Shown in pieces: positions 1 to 10,267 of a DNA stretch of 22,747 bases. Source of the stretch: Monosiga brevicollis MX1 (Eukaryota; Opisthokonta; Choanoflagellata; Craspedida; Salpingoecidae); NCBI RefSeq assembly GCF_000002865.3, contig NW_001865071.1:187878-210624 (forward strand). Direction: 5' to 3'. The position numbers and the translations under genes were made by a program. Each line of letters begins with the position of its first letter. Within the stretch, counting starts at the first letter, position 1. The notes beneath the pieces are model-generated. The model was not told where the DNA came from and ran no database searches. It saw only the letters and a list, made by a program, of their open reading frames with translations.

Positions 1-63
1 CCCCTCTGACTCAACTTTTCATCAGCAAAGCTAGCATTTTTCTCTCAACAACATCACCAGCCA

Positions 64-80
64 CAGCAGCAGCAGCAGCA
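64..80 (+). repeat. Short CAG-type trinucleotide run in 5' leader
   Basis: A CAG/CA-rich run lies about 20 bases before the proposed ATG at 98. It is short and would sit in the 5' untranslated leader. Confidence 0.6.
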
Positions 81-97
81 CAAACAAGAACCCCAAC

Positions 98-1582
98 ATG
101 GAAGAGATCATCCAAATCAACGAGCTGCCGGTAGCACAGCTTTGGTCCTTGCTCTGCCTGTGCCTCTACGCCACCGCCTTTAGTACGTCGGTTTCCAATG
201 CCTTTCCTGAGCCCCCTGCGCTTGCCAGCCCTGCCCGTGTTGACATACCCCATGTGATGAGCTCACCCCCACCATCGTGGCCACCTTTGCTCTTTCCAAA
301 GATCCTGGTACTGCTGCTCCGCGCTGCTTGAGGCTGCCCAAAGGACGTGCCCGAACCTTTCCAGATCTGCCCCTGGCCGTCATCACGCTGGTGCCCCGTC
401 ATCTTTATCAGCGTTACCCCCACCTTGCAATCAATCTGAGGGACGGTGAAATCGATGGCCGGGAGCGGGTGACTTGCAACTTCGCAAAAACTGGAAAGTC
501 TGGCTCCGGGCAGTGGGCATGCTGGCCAGTGGAGCATTGCCTTGTCCCTGCGAGGGCCAAGCGTCAGCCTATGGTCACTTGTACCAACCTCAAGAGCATC
601 ACATCCAGTGCCCGCTCAACTGCACCCGTGAGAATGTCCACTGCGCATGTGGTCTCGCCCAGGTTTGTCGTCCCTCTCTCAGCCACACAGAGAACAGAAT
701 GGTCACAATGTATCCATTCGCAAGCTCTGACCAGCGGACTCCCTTGATTTGTTTCCAATCATAGTTTGCCCAGAAGCTTGTCTGCATGTTCTTTTCCCTG
801 CCAGAATGGGAGGTGATTGCTCGTGAGTATCCAAACTGCCTGACCTTGATCGACAGACTGCCCGCACCCACGTCCCCTCATCTAAACCGCACTACCGCAT
901 AGGCTTTGACAATGAAAAGGACATCAAGTTACAGCTTCGCATGCTGTTGAATGTATCCGATCGATACTTTGCTGACGCGGATGACCATCTCTTTGAAGAG
1001 AACGTCACCATGGTGAGCCGGCACCTCAGTCAGCATGGTTTGCGCCTGGAGCGTCATGACCGTTGCTTTCGGGTTCTGCGCCTGACATCAGATGGGCACT
1101 GGCTTCCTGTGGCCAACCCCAGCCGCCTAGCCCGGCCACGACAAAACCAGCGCCGACGCCCGCGCGCCCAACAGCGAGCCCAACAGCGACAACACCGCCA
1201 ACCCCCACGCCAACGCCAACGCCAGGGCATTGCGCGTCACCGGCCCCAGCAGCGCGCTGGAGCTTACCAACCCCAACCTGCCCGCGTGAACCAAGCTGTC
1301 GTGGATGATGCGGATCTCAATGAGATCTTGCATGGGCTGTTTAGTGACGAGGCTCAACCGGATGTCAACCCCAGAGTTGAGATCGATCCGCAGGCACGCT
1401 TTCTACCTGCGTTGCCGGTGGCTGAACCCCTGCTCTTGGGTAACTTCGAAGGGGCAAACATGCCCGAACCCAACGCCCTCCCTTTTGGACCCGATGATTG
1501 GCTGCCGGATGATCAAGCCCATGATGATCACGGTGAAATGGAGATGGACGAGCTCATTCAACTACTTCAGGAGAATATCTGA
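98..1582 (+). CDS. Unrecognised multi-exon protein, Cys-rich middle, Arg/Gln-rich tract, acidic C-terminus
   Basis: I do not recognise the family. The best supported exons are 774-822 and 903-1582: the split codon C|GC joins them in frame, and an exon ending at 662 (donor GTTTGT) joins 774 in phase 0. The frame ending at 662 contains CPLNC and CAC clusters, suggesting a small metal-binding or disulphide region. After the join the protein reads a hydrophobic CMFFSLPEWEVIA segment, a charged globular stretch, an Arg/Gln/Pro-rich low-complexity tract (about 1130-1290), and a tail rich in Asp, Glu and Met ending at TGA 1580-1582. A likely first exon is 98-182, starting at ATG 98 and followed by a strong GTACGT donor. 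How it joins the exon ending at 662 is unresolved: an acceptor after 465 keeps phase but lacks a pyrimidine tract, while an acceptor at 364 opens another frame. The basic-then-acidic tail could suit a nuclear regulator, but that is only a guess. Confidence 0.55.
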
Positions 1583-1689
1583 AAGCTGGATCACAAGCAG
1601 CTGCTAAATCAGCTCTGCCTTGGTCTATTGTGCTCACGCCTCCAGTTCTTGTGAAACATGATGTGATCGGCGTTGTATCCTCTCGAGGC

Positions 1690-1721
1690 ACTACTTCGCT
1701 ACTTCGCTACTTCGCTACTTT
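1690..1721 (+). repeat. 8-bp tandem repeat, four copies
   Basis: The unit CTACTTCG occurs three times exactly, then a fourth time as CTACTTTG. It lies in the 488-bp interval between the convergent 3' ends of the first gene and the SET-domain gene. The rest of 1583-2070 shows a T-rich stretch (1735-1770) and nothing else I can name. Confidence 0.85.
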
Positions 1722-2070
1722 GCTTTCCCCGTCACCTTTGTTCTTTTTTCTTCTGTTTGTTTCGTTTGTTGGATTGATATCTTTCGCTGCCCCCCCCTGT
1801 CATTTTTGAGATTCGAGTGTTGTTGAGTTTTAAGAGTGTGAATAGAGTTGAGTCTGAGAAGCAAGCATGCTTCTGCTCTCGCGTTTCGTGCAACCCAGCG
1901 GGTTGGTCATCATAGATTGCGTGATTGAATTTATAATTCACCTGTTATCAACCACATTGCTCGCCCTGGCACTCGAAACAAGGCAGCTTCCCCCTGCCCA
2001 AGACACGTACATGTACGACCGTGCACTTGGATTGTCAAAGTGCACAGCTCGTTCAAACGCCTGTGGTCGC

Positions 2071-4165
2071 CTAGGCGAACCAGTTGATGAGAGTGCGGCC
2101 TTGGATAAGCAGTGTTTGCAAGCGCTGGTGTATGAATGTGAGAGCCTCGGCTCTATCTTCGGATATCAAAGGAGCGCGCCACTCTTCTGGCAAGAGACGC
2201 AGGTTGACCCATGGTAATTGGCTAGCGGCAAAATCTTGTTCTTTGCACATCGTGATCAAGCCTTGCAAAGTCTGCACACCATGTTCGGCACGGGTCAAGG
2301 TTTCAAGATCAGTCTGCCCCAGCAGTTCGCAGCTCGCCTGATACAGGGCCACCCAACAGGCAGCGACCGTGATGGGATCTGTCCGTGAAAAGCAACAAGC
2401 TTCCGTGAGCCACACTCAAAGGAAAAAGGAAAAAGGGCAAACATCGAGTTGCCGGGGGTTGAACCAGCGGCACCCACTGGTTCTCGCCCTGACCTGGCGC
2501 GTCGTGTAGCAGTTGCGTCATAAGAAGGGTGGAGAGCCAATGTGGTGTTGGAAGCTTCTCACGGCTAGGAAAAGCAGAGGTGGTAAGATCGGTACGTCGG
2601 ATTCAAAACCATTGAGAGGGTTCAGTTGTGGAACAGCTATGGGCGAGAGACTATCTGCAGTTCAGGAACATACCAAGACACGAGCCATGCAGATTTTTCT
2701 GGGCTCGCTGAGCTTTGCAAGAGTGCAAACCCTTCGTTGAGAAGTGTATCACATTCCGGTTGATCGTGCTCCTCTCGACAAGAGACACAAATCCAGCTAC
2801 AGGGGATTGAAGAACGGGTGAGATTCTAGTAGCCATGAGAATGAAGCTCAGACGCCATGACAACGCACCCGACGCTACCGGGGGCGAGACGCTGGGGTTG
2901 AGCGCAGACCGGGCAGGTTCCGATAAGCTGCTCCTCGTGGGGCAATTTGTTTGTACAACGAGCACAGGTACAAGTGAAACTGAATGAAATGGGACATTGT
3001 AGTACAACGGGCCGTGCGATTGCAAGTGGCGATGTAAGTCAACGGCGTCCGCAACCCTGTCCCCATGCCGGCAACTAGCCTTGTAGGCAGGTGCCATGAC
3101 AAGCCATTGGGGTATACCAGTGCGGAGATGAGGCTATGATGCTTACGCGTAGGCGGCTTGTAAATGCCGCTGGCGCTGGTCGACGGGCAACATGAGACGA
3201 CTACCCTCGAGGTAGGAGATGGTCAGCATTTCGCCAGTCGCAATTGCACGAGTGGCTCGCACTTCCATGGTACGCTGCAACCCGAAAATGAGAAGGAGGT
3301 TCAAATCGGATGAAGCATATGGGCCGGAGGGCCTCTTCGGGTGGGGCTTGCGCTCTGCGACACAAGGCATGGGGGGCAATCCTGGACTCACCCATTGACC
3401 ACCCTCACGGTCAGGCACAAAGACCCCACAGTTTGGTTGACAGGAATGATTGAGGAGACTGGCATCGGGGAAAAAACCTACCGGACGCGTCATCTGGTCA
3501 GAGCCAGGAGCTGCAGGTCATGCAAGCCTTGTGTCATGTTGGCTTTGCACACCCTTTTCCACCCCACGCGACTCCTTCTCACCTTGGTCGAAGCAATTTT
3601 GGCCTAGCTTGGTGTGAACTCGTTCGAGAACAGCATCATTCAGATCAAGCGCCCGGGTGGCATGACCTGCAAGCATCAAGCAAAGCAGTGACTCAGTGCT
3701 CGCCAGCCATGTGTGTGTGTGCAGGTCAGAGCCGCCCACTACCTGAAAGCATACCTAGCGCGGCTTTCAGCACGTCGACGTCGTCGCTGGCGCGGGGACA
3801 AAGATCAGTGATCTGATGACTGAGAGCTTCCCGCTTTGCGGTGCCTGCCTATGCACGCAACGCCCAAATCCCATGAGAGAAGAGCCAGAACACCGCCAGG
3901 TCGCCTTGAAAGCGAAAAAGCGGCACCGGAATCGACGCGCTCGGCCGCAATGCGGCCATCGAACAATGAAAAGCAATTGGAACAGGCGCACCGGCGTGGT
4001 CTGGAAGAGCATGTCCAGAATGTCTGTGGTGGCTTCCCGGTCATGGTGGAAGCAAAGGCCTCGACTGGCGCACACAATCGCTCCGGCGTCCAACGTCGTC
4101 TTGGCCTGGAGGAAGCGCCCAAGCTCTGCCGTCTCACAGAGTGCAACCCCAGCTCCCAACGCCAT
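2071..4165 (-). CDS. SET-domain protein, SMYD-like, without a visible MYND finger
   Basis: Probable protein-lysine methyltransferase. Proposed exons: 4165 to about 3992 or 3965; 3848-3755; 3666-3583; 3510-3392; 3274-3147; 2979-2879; 2378-2071, giving about 335-345 residues. From exon 2 on, every join closes in phase. The N-terminal ELGRF...LDAGAIV resembles the start of a SET domain. Exon 4 carries the hallmark SLLNHSCQPNC, and exon 5 has GEMLTISYLE with the SET tyrosine. Exon 6 has the zinc-binding post-SET cysteines FTCTCARC followed by CPVC. The last exon is helical, like the C-terminal helical region of SMYD proteins. SMYD family members carry a MYND zinc finger inserted near the start; I find no matching cysteine/histidine array here. 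The exon 1 donor and the 500-nt last intron (2878-2379), which might hide another exon, are uncertain. Substrate cannot be inferred. Confidence 0.78.
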
Positions 4166-4211
4166 GACAACAATGCCTGAAATCTTGCCCTAATCTTCTT
4201 CAGACCTCGAC

Positions 4212-4248
4212 CCACACACACACACACACGCACACACACACACACACT
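4212..4248. repeat. (CA)n microsatellite with one CG interruption
   Basis: Imperfect CA dinucleotide run about 37 bases long, just upstream of the SET-domain gene start. Confidence 0.95.
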
Positions 4249-4354
4249 ACCAACGACAGGCCCCGCGCTTGTTCGCGTACGTTGACCCGAGCTCAAAGTG
4301 AGTTGAGTTGAGCGCCAGAGCCGAAGACGAGAGAGAGACGAGAGAGGAAAAATG

Positions 4355-4377
4355 AAAAAAAAAAAAAAAAAAAAAAA
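4355..4377. repeat. Poly-A run of 23
   Basis: Homopolymer A run in the divergent intergenic region, preceded by a GA-rich stretch. It has no gene context that would make it a retroposed tail. Confidence 0.95.
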
Positions 4378-4525
4378 GTCGTAAGCGGAAGTGTGATCAT
4401 GCTTACACTCTACCACTTAAGACCAGTTGTCCAGCAACAACCTGCTCGACTATTTTATCTTACATTCCTCTTATCAATACGTGTGTGTGTGAGAAGAGAG
4501 AGCGCGCTCGCATTTTAGCTTGACG

Positions 4526-4526
<1 letters not shown>

Positions 4527-4584
<58 letters not shown>
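4527..4584. repeat. (CA)29 microsatellite
   Basis: Perfect CA dinucleotide run of about 58 bases, followed by a degenerate CA-rich stretch to about 4612. It lies about 85 bases before the ATG of the membrane-protein gene, so it may fall in the promoter or 5' leader. It produces spurious His-Thr or Val-Cys reading frames on both strands. Confidence 0.97.
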
Positions 4585-4586
<2 letters not shown>

Positions 4587-4667
4587 ACACACACGCAGAC
4601 GCACACACACGCAAGCAGGGCCGGGTGTTAGGGGGCAGGAGGCGCGCTCCGACGACGACCAGGCGGC

Positions 4668-5567
4668 ATGGGGATGGGGATGAGGGTGCTCGTGTTTTTG
4701 AGCTTGGTTCAGATGGCTGTGCTGGTGCCGAGTTTGGGGCCCTCGACGACGCTGGATGTGGTGGAGAGTACCACAACGCTTGTGCTTCAGGAGAGCAGCA
4801 AGCCGGAACATGAGACGAGCTCGGTCATGCCTACCAAGACCAGCACCACCGAGACCATCCCTACCCAACACAGCACTGAGACCAGCACCGACTTGACGGT
4901 TGCGGAGCAACAAACCAGCGGCAAGACCGAGCCACCGCTTGCTGGCTCCACCTTTGCGCCCGTCGCTGCCCAAACCATCGGCACCAAAGGTGAGCCGCCA
5001 TTCCCCAGCTTTGACGCTGCCACCGCCAAAAACGCCAAAAACCCGTTGGTTGTCGCTGCTGTTCAGGCCGCAGCCCAGCCGCATGTAAATTTCATGCACG
5101 CTGCACTGAGTGCCCTTTCTTGTCTCTTCCACCGCTGACTCCCCGCCGACCTTGGCGCGCGCTTCTTCTTAGATGAAGAAACGATGACGGCTGGTGTGCG
5201 CAACGAGGATCGACTGCGTGACATGTTGGGCAGCAAGTTTCAGACTGGACTCCTTTTGGTGGTATGCTTGCCGCAACCCACACTACAGCCTGGGTCCCGG
5301 AGACCCTCAGTTGGGCCGCACCGCCTTGCCTCCATAATGCTGGCCCTTCTCACCTCAGCCACCTCGTTCTCGTGGTGCTCGCAGACCACCTTGGCCTGTG
5401 TGGCAGTCATTGCCTTTATGGTCATCCAATGGCGCCGTGTTCGAGGTTTTCGCTCTTACCGCTTTGTGCAAGGCAGCGACATTGAAAGCATCGAGCTTCC
5501 CGTCATCAACTCCAGCGACCAGGAAGACGACGATGATGACACCCACCACAGCATGTACATGCGCTGA
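4668..5567 (+). CDS. Predicted Ser/Thr-rich single-pass type I membrane protein
   Basis: Unrecognised family. The N-terminus starts at one of three nearby ATGs (4668, 4674, 4680) and has a basic residue followed by the hydrophobic run VLVFLSLVQMAVLVP, a signal-peptide pattern. The next 80 or so residues are rich in Thr, Ser, Glu and Pro, as in mucin-like ectodomains. Exon 1 meets an in-frame stop at 5136-5138, so an intron is required. The simplest phase-consistent model joins 4668-5084 (donor GTAAAT) to 5385-5567 (acceptor CTCGCAG), giving 199 residues. A small in-frame middle exon at about 5208-5264 is also possible. The second exon encodes a transmembrane helix (ACVAVIAFMVIQW), then the basic stop-transfer RRVRGFRSYR and an acidic cytoplasmic tail with a run of Asp. 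Ligand and role are unknown. Confidence 0.62.
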
Positions 5568-5917
5568 GGCCTGATCAGCTCTCGAAAGAACAACCTGCCG
5601 TCGTTGACGCTGCGGCGCACTCCAGCGCGCTTGTGTCTCTCTGTGCCGCAGATTCTTTCTTTCTCCTTTTTTTTGACTTGTTTAGAACAACCCCACCCCC
5701 TTTTAAGCGTCTTAGATCAGTGTTGTGTCGTCCCTGGCTCTCATGAGCTCCACCGGTGTTTTGCCTCTTGCCCGTTCTCGTCTCGGGTCGCCCTCTCGCG
5801 CGTGATTTTTGTGACATGAATTTTGAAGTCTCTTTGCTCAGCGAGCATAATCCAAAACGGAGACAAGGCAATCTGTCCTCGATGCTCTCTCGTTTCTTCA
5901 ACCTACCACCGCCCGTG
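5568..5917. other. Convergent intergenic interval
   Basis: These 350 bp hold the 3' ends of the membrane-protein gene (+) and POMT2 (-). There is a T-rich stretch around 5656-5675. I see no gene or RNA here. Confidence 0.6.
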
Positions 5918-8475
5918 CTAACCCAGCAATTCCCAACTTGGCAGCCACATTAAATAGTCCATCTCCTGTAGGGGCCCTGTCATCCCGTATGCCATACATG
6001 CAAACTGGCCAAAACTCCAAGCAATGACCACCACTACCAACCCCACCCCGGCTTCACGCACTCCTGCAAAAGCCAACCCAAGCGCATGAGTGTCGACGGC
6101 TGCTCGCGAGTTTCGTTCTGCCCGAAAACGCGCCCCGCCACACCAAGATCCGGCCTGCACACACGCACCAGCCAATTGAGGCACCAAGGCCTGACATCCA
6201 TGTGCCTAGTGGACAAAGTGAAATGTTCGGGTTGAAAAGTTGGGGGTTGCCCACGCCAGCACTGCATGCCAGCAGAAATTGTAGCGCTGACATACCAAGA
6301 GGTCAAGAAAGATGCCGAGAAACATGCACCCGATCATGGCCGCTAAACAAAATGCCAGCGCCACAGGCGCAGGTGAGCTGCTTCAAAGACGGCCCCACAG
6401 GATTACTCGGGCCGTGACTGTTTTCTCACAATCCGACACCAAACGTGGCCCAGCAGCTGAGATCATAAGGAGGACAAAACAGAGTGTTGCTCTTGCACGC
6501 ACGCACCAGGCAGATAGTGGTGAAAGTAGAGCACGCGCGCCATGAAGTAAAAGGGAAGATAATGCAGTGCATAAGCTGCCACCAGCCATCCCAAGATTGG
6601 GCTCGCCCGCGCCAAGCCGGGCACGTAACAGAAGCGCGGAAGCTACATCCATCGATAACCATGATAACCACCATCAACGCCTGTCCGTGCGAGCTGCGGT
6701 TCAATGACGTTTGCAACCGCAACACTCACTTGCAGCTGGCGTTTACTCAGTACCATCCAGAGTAAGAAGACAGCCAAGGCAAGACCCAAGGCTGCCAAAA
6801 TGCCCCAGTACACAACAGCATTGCCCAATAGATAAACGCGGACATCATGATCCTGCCAGCCCGTGAAGCGCTGCCCCTTATAGTTGATGGGCCATTGCCA
6901 AGGCTGCGAAGTGATTTCCCCTTCTTTAGGTATCAGCCCATTGTTCACTGAAAACATGCCCACGTGCGCCTAGACCATGGTGATTGACGTCAGCAAGACT
7001 TGGACCCACCACAAATGTGCAAACCAAGACATGCGGGTAATTCGCGGGCTCACTTCAACTACGCTGGTCCAGAAACTTTGCACTTGAGCGACGGAAAAGT
7101 TTTTCTCAAACCGCCAGTTATCGTGAAACTCAAAGTTCCATACTGCGTCCACCGAGTGCAAATCCAGGCTGCAGGATACTTCCAGCTGCGTGTTCCGGTG
7201 CGTCAGCACGTACAAGGCAGGCAGGACGACTGTCAGACGCAATCACGCAAGTCAACGGCGCCTTTGCAGCCTCCTAGCAAAAAGGTGAGAAACACGGTGG
7301 TCCACGCCACTCGCGACAACGAAAGAGAAACGGGAAAAGAAGAAACCGAAGCAAAATTGCGAAGCAAGGCAGGCTCGGGACTGCATCGAGCGAGAGTCAG
7401 ACCTGCTCAAACCCCCATTTGGGCAGCTTTTTGCCCGTCGATGCCAATGCACAGAGACGAGTAACATTCTCCCAACCGTGAATCAGACGAATACGATCCT
7501 AGAGAGGTCAAGAATGTTAGCGCAGCCGCCAACAGCCGACGTGCCACGCACTTCCATCAGCCCAACAACAACGTACAACGACGGGCTGAATGTGATCGCC
7601 ATGCTGCCCATCTTCCTTCCAGATGATCCACTCGTCGTTCACGTCGCCAATGCCTTGATCTCCGTAACAGGTCACCTTTGATGAAAAGGCCGGGCAGCGG
7701 AGGAGCGGAGAGGGCACACTAAGGTATGTCGACAGCAAGAACGAAAGGCTTCAAACCTCTCTGCTTTGCTGACAGTGAAGAGCAGCAGGCATCATGAGCA
7801 GATCTGAGGCCTGACCTGGTGATGGTCAGGACGCATTGCTGCCGGGGCTTCATGGCTGTGAAGGTTGCGCCGAGTCGGGATATGCTCCAATCTACCAACA
7901 CTCACCACCTTGTGAATCTGATGGTCAACAGGAAGGGCTGGCGGGGGTATGAACCAAGCGTACCGGATGCGATCACCGCTGCGAATGAGGTATTGTGTGT
8001 GCATGTCCTCATAATTGTCGTGCGTCTCGTTCAGCGGATTTGTCTGCACAAAAGCAAAGTCGTACAATGAGCCAGCAGACCATAGAAAAAGGCCTAGCTG
8101 CTATCCAACTCGTTCAGCATTCGGCCTCAGCTGGCAGCGCGAGAAACCTACTGTCTTGATGAGCCAGCGATTATTCTCGTCCCGATACCGATAGGCGGTC
8201 ACTTGTTGCTGTTGAATCATACTGTCTGGATAAAGGTGAGGATGGGAGTGAAGGAGCCCACCAGCATGACTAAACTGCTTGATTGTCACCACCGAACCCA
8301 AGGCAATATACTGCGGCATGCTTCGGTTGTAGATCTCGCTGCCTTGAAGAGTAGTTTGAAAACCAGAGCTCATAAAGGCATCCCCTGGCCCTGATCGGTA
8401 GCACACGCTGGAACATGTCGCATTCATGAGCCAATTGCATCAAGCAACTTGACTATCGAGTGGATATCGAGTGGA

Positions 8476-8512
<37 letters not shown>

Positions 8513-10267
8513 TTGCCCTCTTGCTTTCCTGGATAAACGGAGCATATCACGTACGCAAAATGCAGCCAGAAACAGGCGAGATACACGATGATGGGAAGAA
8601 GGATCAGCGTGCCGACACGTGCCGCGAAATGAGCCGTCCATGTGCGAATGCTCACGCGCAAATCTCCCCATAGCTCCCAAAGGTCGTTGGCCTAGGCATC
8701 AGAAGGGTGAAATGAGACAGGAGAGCTGGGCATGCAAAGAAGTGTGGCATGGCGAGCTGATCAGGCAGTGCGGCGTAGGGGCAACAGCACTGCTTGCAAC
8801 AACGCATCGCCGCGAGAGACGCACGGTGTATAGTCCCACAAAAAGGACGATGAACAAGCCCACAAATTTGCAACTGATGGCGCAACCCAACATGACGCCG
8901 GTCGTGGCCAAGCTGGTCCACCACCACACACCAAAGGGTCTAATGTGCCACACCAACGCAGCTGTGTCATGAGCGCCTGAAGCAAGCAACTCGAAGGGAG
9001 GGGCCTGTATAACCTCGCCTCGTCAGAAAGCGTACCGTGTGCGACAGGCTCGAAATAGAAAGGTGGCCGTGAGGGCAGCTTGGATGAAGAAGAGCATGAT
9101 TGGGTCCAGTAGAATAAAGCGTGATGCAGTCAACAAGGAAGTTTCTACGGGACAAGCAGTTCTTTTGATGACGGTGCACTCAAGGCAGCGTGCAAGATGA
9201 AGGCAAAGCTTAAAGCTGATTGCGCCCACCCACCGGCTAATAGAAGCATGGCGGCCAGAAGCGCGGGTGTGCGCGCACTCGACGCCACTCGCACGGCCAC
9301 ATAGCCCATGGGGACGACTGCACTGCCCATGGTGGCGCATAACTATACAAGCGCAAATGATCGGTCCGTGGTCGTGGTGACTGGGACAGCACCATAGGAA
9401 CACGAGGGCGTGGCCAGCGACACGAGTGTGGACGTACGAGCCTCATGCCATAGTAAGGTGTTTGCTCATACGCATCGCCGGGCTGCTTGAAGGCAAAGTC
9501 TCCCCGATAGTTGGTCAAATAGCCAGCCCCAGCAATCAACATCTACGTCACGTTTCAAGGCGCAAGCGGGTGGAACCAGGAGCAAGCGTGTGGATGAGCT
9601 GGGTTTGAAGCCGACAGACCAGCCGGATCAGCGACTTGGCTCAAGAAACAAGTGTGACCGGGACAGAACCTCACCTTGGCCAACGGTGGGTGAACGTCAA
9701 AGTAAAACTCGTTTTTGATGTAGTGGTTGGCAAACTTGCCGAAATGTGTCTCATCCCAGCTGTGACGGCGACAGCATGGCCATCAGTTTTGTCGCCTCGC
9801 GGGAAGCAGAGCGAGGGATCCATGCAAGCCAACGTCCGTACGCAACACTGGCTGGTATGGAAAGGTGATAAATGCGGGTCATCCAAGCCACGAGACTCAA
9901 GAGGCTGATCAGGACCAGGTCCAGGATTAGATCGGCCTTCACCTACAAAAGGAGATTGAGGTTCATGGCCCGCCATTAGCTGAAGAGCCCACACGCAGGG
10001 CCAACGTGATCGGAGCGTCGGCTGCCCCGTTTGAGGAAATGAGACGACATACCTCCAATGTGACGCACCACCCATCGTTGGGCCCAGCAGCACAACCTAG
10101 CTGCGCGACATCCTGGGATCCGCAGGGCCATGAGACAGGACACGCGCTCGGGGCTCAGCAGCGACCACCAAGGGCAGACCAACCTTCTGAGGCACATCCT
10201 CTTGCTTTGCTCCATCATCAACATTGTCCGGCCACAGCCAAGCCCGATCTCCCTCGACCACCGCCAT
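5918..10267 (-). CDS. POMT2: Protein O-mannosyltransferase 2
   Basis: Endoplasmic-reticulum multi-pass enzyme that transfers mannose from dolichol-phosphate mannose to Ser/Thr of secretory proteins; in animals it works as a complex with POMT1. Exons: 10267-10184 (tentative), 9942-9842, 9759-9675, 9542-9438, 9342-9234, 9144-9036, 8939-8825, 8691-8555, 8407-8152, 8043-7964, 7891-7816, 7675-7583, 7498-7403, 7185-7054, 6969-6730, 6642-6507, 6342-6296, 6205-6169, 6063-5918. All joins from exon 2 on close in phase and give 699 residues; with exon 1 the total is 727, close to human POMT2 at 750. The catalytic loop WDETHFGK with its Asp-Glu pair and the motif DVHPPLAK are present, as are ILLDPI in a membrane segment, SGPGDAF, the MIR motifs LHSHPHLYP and RNLHSH, PWQWPIN, VYLLGN and [11 protein letters not shown]. 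These match POMT2 rather than POMT1. The first exon has a weak GTTGGT donor. No POMT1 gene lies in the window. Confidence 0.95.
8478..8508. repeat. (CT)n microsatellite in a POMT2 intron
   Basis: Perfect CT run of about 31 bases inside the intron between POMT2 exons 8 and 9 (8554-8408). On the coding strand it reads as GA repeats, so it is not the pyrimidine tract. Confidence 0.95.

Larger units (their letters stand above)
4166..4667. promoter_or_regulatory. Divergent intergenic region (shared upstream region)
   Basis: About 500 bp separate the start of the leftward SET-domain gene from the start of the rightward membrane-protein gene, so it should hold both promoters. It contains two CA microsatellites and a 23-base A run. 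No TATA box or other promoter element could be assigned. Confidence 0.5.

Noticed and set aside
3805-4416. 203-codon minus-strand frame with Val-Cys repeats and a Phe run
   Set aside because: It reads through the CA microsatellite and the poly-A tract; the real SET-domain exons use other frames and start at 4165.
4515-5132. 205-codon minus-strand frame ending in Val-Cys repeats
   Set aside because: It is antisense to the Ser/Thr-rich gene and owes its length to the CA repeat.
6643-6963. Single-exon membrane protein on the minus strand
   Set aside because: It is exon 15 of POMT2 read into the next intron, not a separate gene.
7000-7464. 154-codon plus-strand frame
   Set aside because: It lies antisense to POMT2 exons 13 and 14 and their long intron, and shows no family motif.
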